Source of the DNA: JBMYZL01 sp965661765
GTDB lineage: Bacteria > Bacteroidota > Bacteroidia > Flavobacteriales_D > Sanyastnellaceae
Assembly (NCBI GenBank): GCA_965661765.1
Contig: CBFIFE010000003.1
Coordinates: 40,183-104,182, forward strand
Direction of reading: 5' to 3'
DNA length: 64,000 bases
A program made the translations under genes and the position numbers. The notes beneath the pieces were generated by a model, which saw only the letters and a program-made list of their open reading frames with translations, was not told the DNA's origin and ran no database searches. Below, one piece after another: positions 8,355-17,800 of the stretch. Position 1 is the first letter of the stretch. Each line of letters starts with the position of its first letter.

Positions 8355-9381
8355 GCAGCGAATGAGAAGGTTGTTTCGATGGATTCCGCAGCCATTCTGC
8401 GAAGTCCGTCAACAGGCGCAACCGCCGAGTGGTTTTCCAGCCTTGCGGCAGTGAAGGGGCTTCAAGCCCGGCTCCGAAACTGTGAGGGCTTTTGAGGACC
8501 AGCACTTCATCGAAGGGCATGGTATGGATCCAACGTCGCAAGGTCTCCGCCCCACCTTCAACGATGATGCTGTGCACACCTTTTTCAAGGAACAACGATT
8601 GAAAGGCATCCGAGTGGATTTCCTCAATGGCCATGCCTCCACTTGTATAGAAAGGGTGATTCGCGTCCATTTTGCGAGCTGAATCCACGACCCATTTCTG
8701 GGGCGAATCGCCGGGCGCCAAGCGGTTGGTCAATTGCGGTTCGTCCACTTCCGCCGTCTTTCTTCCCACGAGGATGCTGTGGTGTTGAGCGCGAAGCATG
8801 TGGTTCAACAGCGCACTCATCGGGCCTGTGATTGGAACGCCTCCGGATCCTGCGATTCTGTTTCGCTCCGAGCGTGGGTCCATGAATCCATCGGCGGATT
8901 CAGCCCATTTCAAGGTGACCCATGGTCGCCTTTCGAGGGTGTTCACCCAAAACCGTTCATTCATGCTTTGTGCCTCCCGTTGCAGCAGTCCGACGTCAAC
9001 TTGAAGGCCCGCAGCGCGAAGTCGGTCAATGCCTGAACCGTTCACAGCGGGAAATGGATCGCTGGTGGCCACCACCACGCGCGCAGCCCCCTCGGCAATC
9101 AACCGGTCAGCGCATGGTGGCGTGCGCCCGTGATGTGCACAGGGCTCGAGGGTGACGTAGAACGTGGCCCCTCGAATGGCATGTCTCCGCGCATCGGGCA
9201 CGGACGCCAAGGCTTGTACCTCCGCGTGCGCCTCTCCGGCGCGTTTGTGCCAGCCTTCGCCAAGCCATTGGCCATTCTGATCCACAATGACGCAACCGAC
9301 ACGTGGGTTTGGGGCGGGGGCATGTCCACTTCGCCGGGCCAAATCCAATGCCCGCCACATCCAAAGCTCGTCCTGGGTCAC
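8338..9381 (-). CDS. ribD: Bifunctional riboflavin deaminase/reductase RibD
   Basis: A 347-aa enzyme catalysing the second and third steps of riboflavin synthesis: deamination of diaminohydroxyphosphoribosylaminopyrimidine, then NADPH reduction of the ribosyl chain. The N-terminal cytidine-deaminase-like zinc site is intact (H52-A-E54, C81, C90 in PCAHHGRTPPC). The reductase domain (from about residue 150) shows RPWVTLKWAESADG and HSIIVEGGAETLRRW. The start is GTG at 9381, overlapping the folD stop by 4 nt (GTGA), so translation is probably coupled. Its end overlaps the convergent PspC gene by 17 nt. Confidence 0.95.
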   Translation of the reverse strand: MTQDELWMWRALDLARRSGHAPAPNPRVGCVIVDQNGQWLGEGWHKRAGEAHAEVQALASVPDARRHAIRGATFYVTLEPCAHHGRTPPCADRLIAEGAARVVVATSDPFPAVNGSGIDRLRAAGLQVDVGLLQREAQSMNERFWVNTLERRPWVTLKWAESADGFMDPRSERNRIAGSGGVPITGPMSALLNHMLRAQHHSILVGRKTAEVDEPQLTNRLAPGDSPQKWVVDSARKMDANHPFYTSGGMAIEEIHSDAFQSLFLEKGVHSIIVEGGAETLRRWIHTMPFDEVLVLKSPHSFGAGLEAPSLPQGWKTTRRLRLLTDFAEWLRNPSKQPSHSLLNLDH

Positions 9382-10256
9382 GACCGATCCAGGGCCTTGC
9401 GTTCTGCCGCTTGGAGCGCATTTGTCAAGAGTGCAGCGATGGTCATCGGCCCCACCCCTCCGGGAACTGGGGTCATCGCGCTGGCCAGTTCGGCCACCTC
9501 GGGCGCCACATCGCCTGCCAGCCTGCGGCCGGATTTCTTGCTCGCATCGGCCACGCTGTTGATGCCGACATCGATGACAACAGCATCCTTGGAGACCATG
9601 TCTTTCGTGATGAACCCAGCACGGCCCACGGCCGCCACGAGAATGTCGGCTTGCCGGGTGATGCTGGCCAAATCTTCAGTTCTGCTGTGACAGAGTGTCA
9701 CGGTGGCATCCACGCCGGGTCTGCTGAACATGACCGATAGCGGTGTGCCGACGATGTGACTTCTGCCGACCACGACGACATGCTTGCCTTTCGTCGGAAT
9801 GTCGTAACGCCGAATCAGTTCCATCACGCCAGCGGGTGTCGCTGGGGCGAAACAAGGCAAGCCGAGCATCAGCTTTCCTGCATTGATGGGATGAAAACCG
9901 TCGACGTCCTTTTCAGGGGCAATGGCCTCAATCACTTCCAAGGCATCGAGGTGCTGGGGCAATGGCAGTTGAACAATAAATCCATCAATGTCATCGTCGG
10001 CATTGAGCTGGGCGATTTCTTCCAAAAGTTGTTCCTGCCGAACGTTTTCTTCGAGGCGAATGAGCGTGCTGTCAAACCCAATTCTCTTGCACGCTTTGAT
10101 CTTGTGGCCCACGTAGACTTCGCTCGCAGCATCATTTCCCACCAAAACTGCGGCCAAATGCGGCACTTTGCCACCTGCCTTGCGAATGGCTTCCACAGCG
10201 GTTGTGATTTCGTCTTGAATCCTCAGTGAGGTGGCCTTGCCATCGATGGTCGTCAT
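9378..10256 (-). CDS. folD: Methylenetetrahydrofolate dehydrogenase/methenyltetrahydrofolate cyclohydrolase FolD
   Basis: A 292-aa bifunctional cytosolic enzyme interconverting 5,10-methylene-THF, methenyl-THF and 10-formyl-THF. Family signatures are present: VGNDAASEVYVGHKIKACK (substrate loop with catalytic Lys), DGFIVQLPLPQHLD, and VVVGRSHIVGTPLS (NADP-binding). The C-terminal MTPVPGGVGPMTIAALL signature is complete. It overlaps downstream ribD by 4 nt and lies about 65 nt from the ffh stop on the same strand. Confidence 0.96.
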   Translation of the reverse strand: MTTIDGKATSLRIQDEITTAVEAIRKAGGKVPHLAAVLVGNDAASEVYVGHKIKACKRIGFDSTLIRLEENVRQEQLLEEIAQLNADDDIDGFIVQLPLPQHLDALEVIEAIAPEKDVDGFHPINAGKLMLGLPCFAPATPAGVMELIRRYDIPTKGKHVVVVGRSHIVGTPLSVMFSRPGVDATVTLCHSRTEDLASITRQADILVAAVGRAGFITKDMVSKDAVVIDVGINSVADASKKSGRRLAGDVAPEVAELASAMTPVPGGVGPMTIAALLTNALQAAERKALDRS

Positions 10257-10321
10257 GGTGGTTTGGTTTCTCTGTTTTTGTGGTGTTCCCGGTTCTTGCG
10301 ATCAGTCCAAACGCAGTTCCC

Positions 10322-11659
10322 TCAGCGCTTCAGTGCAGAAAGGCCAGCCATGCGACTGCGCTTGCCGCCCGTTCCTTTTGTCATCATGTGCATCATCTTG
10401 CGCATGTCCTCGAATTGTTTCAACAATCGATTGACGTCTTGAATGTCACTGCCGGAGCCACGAGCGATGCGCTTTTTCCGGCTGGCATCGATGATGTTCG
10501 GGTCTTTGCGCTCCGCAGGTGTCATGGATTGAATGAGGCATTCCACGCGTTTGAATGAAGTATCATCGAGGTCGACGTCCTTCAAAGCTTTTCCCATGCC
10601 GGGAATCATGCTCATCAGGTCCTTGACGTTGCCCATTTTTTTGAGCTGCTGGATTTGCTGGTAGAAATCTTCGAGATCAAATTTGTTCTTGCGGATTTTG
10701 GACTCCAAACGGGCTGCTTCCTTCTCGTCAATAACCTCTTGCGCGCGCTCCACCAGTGACACCACATCCCCCATGCCGAGAATTCGGTCGGCCATTCGAT
10801 TGGGGTGAAACACCTCAAGGGCGTCCATCTTCTCTCCGACCCCGACAAACTTGATGGGTTTGCCCACCACCGAATAAATGGCCAGCGCGGCTCCACCTCG
10901 GGTGTCACCGTCGAGTTTCGTCAAAATCACACCGGTGAAATCCAAGCGCTCATTGAACGCCTTGGCAGTCCTGACGGCGTCTTGACCGGTCATTGCGTCC
11001 ACAGTGAAGAGGATTTCCGTCGGGTCGACTGCTTTTTTGACGGCAGCAATCTCGTCCATCATGTCCTCGTCAATGGCCAGGCGACCAGCGGTATCGACAA
11101 TGACTGCACCAAATCCGTTGGCTCTGGCGTAGGCCAACCCCCGTTCAGCAATGCCCACGGCATCTTTCGACCCTGGCTCTGCGTATACTTCGGCCCCGAC
11201 GGATTCGCCGACCACCTTCAATTGATCCACGGCTGCCGGTCGGTGGACGTCGCAAGCAATCAGCAAAGGCTTGCGGCCTTGTTTGGTCTGTATCCATTGA
11301 GCCAACTTCCCCGTGTGCGTGGTCTTTCCTGCTCCTTGAAGCCCCGCCATCAAGATGACCGCTGGTTTGCCTTGCAACTGCATCGGTGCAGCTGCCTTTC
11401 CCATCAGGTCTGTCAGCTCTTGGTGGGTGATTTTGACCAAAAGCTGCCCCGGTTTGATGGCAGAGAGCACTTTCTGTCCAAGTGCCTTCTCTTTGACCTG
11501 CTGCGTGAACTGCTTTGCCGTCTTGTAATCTACGTCTGCATCTAACAGCGCTTTTCGGACTTCTTTGAGCGTCTCTCCGACGTTGACTTCAGTGATTTGG
11601 CCATGTCCTTTGAGAATTTGAAAGGCGCGGTCGAATCGTTCCTGGAGATTTTCGAGCAT
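10322..11659 (-). CDS. ffh: Signal recognition particle GTPase Ffh
   Basis: A 445-aa SRP54 homologue that binds signal sequences and the SRP RNA and delivers ribosomes to FtsY. It has the N-terminal four-helix bundle (MLENLQERFDRAFQ), the P-loop GLQGAGKTT at residues 106-114, the guanine-specificity and switch motifs (DTAGRLAID, TKLDGDTRGGAAL) and a C-terminal M domain starting near residue 300 (MGNVKDLMSMIPGMG, MTPAERKDP, IARGSGSDIQDVN). A -7-like TAAATTCG lies about 19 nt upstream of the ATG, so this gene has a short leader. It is divergent from the giant surface-protein gene. No ffs RNA gene is visible nearby. Confidence 0.97.
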   Translation of the reverse strand: MLENLQERFDRAFQILKGHGQITEVNVGETLKEVRKALLDADVDYKTAKQFTQQVKEKALGQKVLSAIKPGQLLVKITHQELTDLMGKAAAPMQLQGKPAVILMAGLQGAGKTTHTGKLAQWIQTKQGRKPLLIACDVHRPAAVDQLKVVGESVGAEVYAEPGSKDAVGIAERGLAYARANGFGAVIVDTAGRLAIDEDMMDEIAAVKKAVDPTEILFTVDAMTGQDAVRTAKAFNERLDFTGVILTKLDGDTRGGAALAIYSVVGKPIKFVGVGEKMDALEVFHPNRMADRILGMGDVVSLVERAQEVIDEKEAARLESKIRKNKFDLEDFYQQIQQLKKMGNVKDLMSMIPGMGKALKDVDLDDTSFKRVECLIQSMTPAERKDPNIIDASRKKRIARGSGSDIQDVNRLLKQFEDMRKMMHMMTKGTGGKRSRMAGLSALKR

Positions 11660-11797
11660 GTTTTCGTTGTTGGAAATGCGAATTTACAACTCATTGTGAG
11701 GCTTTTTGGACTCATTGAGACATTCGTTCAAAGTGCTTTTTTTCTCGATTGACCCAAATTTCCTTTCGATGTGCTTGGCAGTTAGGACGACATTTCG

Positions 11798-11805
11798 TAA
11801 ATTTC
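11798..11805 (+). promoter_or_regulatory. Probable -7 element (TAAATTTC) for the 2,590-aa gene
   Basis: TAAATTTC lies 20 nt before the ATG at 11826, one mismatch from TAnnTTTG. The intergenic region 11660-11825 also carries the ffh promoter (CGAATTTA at 11679-11686, read on the minus strand). Confidence 0.4.
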
Positions 11806-11825
11806 GGACGCTTAACCTAGGAATA

Positions 11826-14800
11826 ATGCAGACGAAAATCTACTTCCTGCTCGCTGCGCTTGTCGGATTCTCAAGCTTCTCGGGCAAATTGGTCGCTCAA
11901 ACTGCTTGCTTCGGCTACGGCTCTGAACCCTCCGCAAACAGCGGATATCAGTTGCTTGTCGAAGAGCACATGAGTTTTGACGGTTCAGAAGAACAATCCG
12001 CGCTGGCCGCCCTTGCGGGCATGACCACGTACCGTGTTTACCTCCAAACACCCGCATCGGATGACTTTGTCTCCGCTGTCATGGCCGATGGAGTGACCGG
12101 TCCCGGTGAAGTTCATTTGAACACCACAGGGTCGTTCTACAAGAACCAGTTTGGTGGCTTGACGCCCAACCAAATCAACCCCCTGTTGTTTTCGTACTTC
12201 CCAGCGCTGGAGTACGACAGCTACGTCACCATCGGTCTCGACGAAGAGGCGGTTGGATCATCTCAAGGCGACATTTTGTTGCTGGGGGAGGGAGATTGGG
12301 GTCCGCAATTCCTCTCTGGAGGCGACCTTGACATTGACGCCTCCGTCGCCACTGCCGGTGGCGGTTGGTTCATTCTGGGCACGTCGTCGAACGGTTTTGC
12401 CGGTGACGACAACAAAGTTCTGCTGGCCCAGTTGACCACAGCGGGTGAGCTCTCCGGCTCGCTCAATGTTCAAATTTTCCCAGCAGATGGCGGGAGCGAT
12501 GCCGCTTTCACCCACCAGTTTTCCTTCACCAGTGAGCTTTGTGGTTGCACCGATCCATCGGCAGACAATTACTCACCCGACGTGACGCAAGAGGATGGCT
12601 CTTGTGAATACCTTGGTTGCACCGATGCTTCGGCCTGCAACTTTGACGGCGGAGCCAATGTCGATGATGGAAGTTGCGATTACTGTTGCGCTCAGACATC
12701 GAGCACGAACCCTGATTTCGATGTGGATGTTGAGCTTTTCTCCCATGAAGGCATTCCTGGACTGCGGACTTATCGTGTATATGTCCACACGGCATCGGAA
12801 GCAGATGCCTTGTCCGCAGTTGCGGGCTACGAATCCAGCCCAGCAAACGTCAGCACAACGACTTCCTTCTTCCAGGTTCCCGCCCCATCGGGCGGTGTCA
12901 CGCCGAACACGCTGAATCCCGTGTTCTTGCAGTTCATTCCAGAGTTGGAATTCGACTCTTACGTCACCATCGGACTCACGTCTGCTCCGACTGGTGGCCA
13001 AGCGGAAGTTTTGATTGCTGAGACTCCTTCAAGCCCTTGGACGGCCAATTTCGAGGCAGGTGGAGACATCGTGATGAACACACCATCCGGCGGTGCTTGG
13101 TTCTTGTCCCCAGGCGCGCCCAATGCGGTGGCGGGGTCAGACAAGAAGGTCCTGATCGGGCAATTCACGACAGATGGAGATTTGTCGGGTGAGCTGCTCG
13201 TTCAGGTCTTCCCAGAGGGTGTTCAGTCAGAGGAATTGCAGTTTACAGTGACGTTCAGCACGCCACCCTGCGCGTGCACAGATGCAACGGCTTGCAATTT
13301 TGATGCCGATGCCTTGTACGACGATGGCACCTGCTTGTTCCCAGACGCCTACTACGGGGTGGACTATGTGGACTGTGACGGCGACTGCCTCAACGACAGC
13401 GACGGCGACTACGTTTGCGATGAGGATGAAGTTCCAGGTTGTTTGAACCCCAGCGCTTGCAACTATGTGGATCCGTCCGTTGTGACGGATTTGGAAGCAT
13501 GTGTATTCCCTGAGTTTGGTTACGACTGCGATGGAAATTGCAACAGCGATGCGGATGGTGATGGGGTTTGTGATGAATTCGAGGTGGTTGACTGCACGGA
13601 TCCCGCGGCTTGCAACTACAATGACGATTCAAACACAGACACCGACAATGCCCTTTGCAATTATCCAGAGGCCGGATACGATTGTTTCGGTGTCTGCATC
13701 AATGACACAGATGGAGATGGCGTTTGCGACGAGTATGAAGTCGCAGGATGTACAGATGCGATGGCGTGCAACTTCGACCCTGCTGCCACGGATGAAGACG
13801 GCTCTTGTGATTATTGCTGCTACGGAGGTGCCGCGGTCAATGGCTATTCTGTTTCGGTTGAAGAAGTGGGAACTTCTCCAGAGGGAACCACCTACCGGAT
13901 GTATGTGAACACAGCCGGCAGCAATGACTTCTTGTCTGCTGTCACGGGCACCTCGGATATCCCCACGTACATCACAAGCACCCAGCCATTTTATCAAGCA
14001 CCAGGTTACAACTCTCCGTTCCCGACAGACTTCAACGCTTTTGTCTTGGGCTTGATTCCAGAGCTGAGCTACGACAGTTGGGTCACAATTGGTCTGGAAA
14101 TGGCAGGTGGCGCTGGAGAAGGCGGACCTGACTACGTTGCGAGCACGGATTGGGTTCAGCAGTTCAATGCTGGAAATGATATCGTCATGGACAGCGAGTA
14201 CGGTGATGGTTGGTTTGTGACCATCAACCAATCCAATGGTTTGGCGGGAGATGACAACAGGGTGCTGGTCGGGCAATTCACCACCAATGGTGTTTTGAAT
14301 GGCGAATTGTATGTTCAGGTTTTCCCCAACAGTGTTCAGGCCGACGCGATTGAATTGTCTCTGCCCTTTGGATGGGGAACTGAGGACAACGGTGAGGCGC
14401 CTGTTTTCACTCATGTGCCAGAAGACATTGTGACTGCATGCACAGATGGACTTCCCACCGAGATGGCGACAGCGGAAGCTGCCAACTGTGGAGGTGTTCT
14501 GACAATCACCTTCGAGGACGAAGCAACCGGTGCAGCATGCGGCAGTGGTCCTTCCATTGTCCGGACGTTCACGGCAACCGACGGCTGGGGCAACACTGCA
14601 TCAGCTGCGCAAAACATCACATTGACGGATGACGAGGCGCCCGTGGCCATTGCACAAGAAGATTTGGTGGTCGAATGTGGAACAGACATCACCCCAGGTG
14701 CTGGGACGGCAGAAGAACCGACAGCCTCCTATGATGATTGCAGTGACGCCTTGACCTACAGCTATGTTGACGCACCTTACGCAGGATCAAACGACATTTC

Positions 14801-17800
14801 TGGATCTACGATGGACATCCGCGTAGAGATGGGATTGAACGTGCCCGGTCCTTTCGGACAGCCTTTTGTTCTGGAAGCCACAGGCGTGGAAGTCGGTGAC
14901 GGCCCTGAGTTGACGCTGAACGACATTGTACAGAATCCGGTGTCCCACCGTGGGGCCATTGTCGTCGACATTGACGGCGCTACCATCAACTTGACCTTTG
15001 AAGGCGCTTTGACCCCCAACACCGACGACTACCAATATGATTATGGTCGCGTTATTGTCTCGAATGCATCTGCAGACGTCGCAGGCGTCACCATCGCATC
15101 GAACAACATCGCTCCTGCGGCTGCTGTGTCAACGACAATGACTTCGGACGGTTTTGTCATTGAGTGGTCTGGAACCGCTGTCTACACCGAAGGCAGTACA
15201 GCCACAGCCATGGTGGAAAACGAAACCACTTGTTTGGCGAATGAAGGTGTGATTCGTACATGGACTGTTGCTGATGCTTGTGGCAACGAGAGCAATGCCA
15301 CGCAAATCATCATCTTTGAAGACACAGAAGGTCCAGTTTTGGATGTCCCAGGAGACATGACCCACAGCTGTGAGGAGATGCCAGATTACGGCATGGCCAC
15401 GGCAGAAGATTGTGAAGGAGCTGTTTCCGTAGAGGTGTCTGAAAACACCATCCCTGGTGCATGTCCCTCGAACTACACGATCGAACGCACATTTACTGCA
15501 GTTGACAATTGCGGAAATGCATCCTCTGCCACGCAAATCATCGAAGTTGTTGATGAGACTGCACCGGTTTTCTCATCTGTGCCAGCAGACGCGAGCTATG
15601 ATGTCGGGGCAGATGTCCCAGAGATTCTTGCAGAGGCAACGGACAACTGCGGAGATGCTGAAGTGACATTCTTCGACGAATCGGATGCATCCGCGGGAAC
15701 ATCGACCACCGTGTCGCGCACATTCGTCGCGACGGATGCTTGCGGCAATTCAGCAACGGCTGTTCAGACCATCACCATCAATGAGGTGTTGGGTTGTACA
15801 GACGAGATTGCTTGCAACTACAACGGAGAAGCGACTTTCGAAGATGGATCTTGTGATTACTGTTCATGTGGTGTGGGTGGCCAAGATGGATTCAGCCTTG
15901 AACTCGAGCTGTTCGCCGAAAATGGCATTCCAGGTCAGAACACCTATCGCGTCTACGTGACCACACCTGGTCCAGATGACTTTGTGTCTGCTGTGGCCGG
16001 TGATGTCAACAACCCGACGTTCCTGCGGACCACAACGGACTACTTCCAGAGTCAGTTCGGCGGTTTGTCTGGTCATGAGATCAATCCTCTGTTCTTCGGC
16101 GTGCTTCCATCAGTTCAGTACGACAGCTGGTTGACCATCGGTGTGAGCCAGGCGCCAGTATCAGCCAATGGCGAAAGCGAGATCACATTTGTCGAGTACG
16201 CTGAAGACAATTGGACGGAGGAGTTTGAGAATGGTGGAGATTTGGAAATCGACAGTTTCTTCGGAGGCTCTTGGTTTGCTCTGATCAGCGCTTCAAATGG
16301 CGTTGCTGGTGAAGACAACCGTGTGCTTGTGGCGCAATTGACCACTGACGGGGATGTGACAGGACAATTGTATGTCCAGGTGTTCCCGAACGGAGATCAA
16401 TCACAGGACACCTACCTCTCATTGAGTTTCGGAGGTTCTGATTGTGGTTGCACAGATGATGCGGCTTGCAACTATTCCGAAGCAGCCATTTATGACGACG
16501 GCACCTGCACGTACCCAGAAGACTTGTTCGGGTCCGAATTTGTGGACTGCGACGGTGTTTGCATGAATGATGCAGACGGGGATGGCATTTGCGATGAGGA
16601 AGAGGTCGCAGGTTGCACAGACGCTTCTGCTTGCAACTACATGGAAGACGCGACGGATGACGATGGCACTTGCGAATTCCCAGAGGTATGCGCTGGATGC
16701 ACGGACGCTTCAGCTTGCAACTTCAACATGAACGCTGCCGAGGAGGATGGCTCTTGCGAATATCCAGAGGCAGGATTCGATTGCGAAGGGAATTGTTTGG
16801 ACATCAATGGTGATTTGATCTGCGACGCTCTCCAGGGCTGTGATGATCCTACGGCCTGCAACTATGAGCCAGGTGTGGAGCAACCGTCAATGGACTTCTG
16901 TGACTATTGCAGCTGCCCGAACATCGAGACATCCAATCCAGACTACACCATTGAAATCGAAGAGTATGCCATCGATGGCGTCATGGGGGCTACGACCTAC
17001 CGCTTGTATGTGACGACGGCCAACCCAACGGATGCTTTGAATGCCATTTTGGGTGATGACAACAACCCGATCGTGTTGGGAAGTTCTTCGCAGTTCTTCC
17101 AGGATCCTGCGGGCTCTCACTTTGCAACCGACCCATCGCTCTTCGGCTTCTTCCCTCAGTTGGAATACGATTCTTACGTCACGATTGGGGACGACACGCC
17201 TGCCGCAGTCTTGGATTACCCAATGGCTTCAGGTGGAATGGACCCAGCTTGGTTGGGTGAATTCGAGTCAGGAAACAGCATTGTCATCGACGACGAGGTT
17301 GGATCTGGTTGGTTTGTAGAAGCAGGATTGGGTGGCGAATATGGCATTGCCGGTGACGACAACCGCATCCTCTTCGCGCAGCTGACGACTCCAGGCACTT
17401 TGTATGGAAGCGTTTACCTGCAGATTTTCCCAGAAGGGCAAGCGGCGGACAACACGATTTACGTGGCTGCTTCGTTTGGCGATAGCCGCTGTGGTTGCAC
17501 GGATGCGACTGCTTGCAACTACGACGGGGCCATGACAGACGATGGCAGCTGCATCTACAGTGATGATTGTGAGAATACCTGTCTCTACGACACATCTGCG
17601 CCGACAATCACCAGCGTAGAGGATTACACGACTTCCTGTGACGCTGTGGAGACAGACATCCGCGAACCAATGGCTTCAGACGATTGCGATGATGATTTGA
17701 CCTTCACATTCACCGATGTCATTCAGCAAGGTGCCTGCGACAACGCCTACACGATCACACGTACGTGGGCTGCAACGGACAATGCCGGTTACATCGGTTA

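Noticed and set aside
11660..11825. SRP RNA or tRNA next to ffh
   Set aside because: The gap holds only promoter-like elements; no tRNA-like fold or SRP Alu/S-domain pattern seen.
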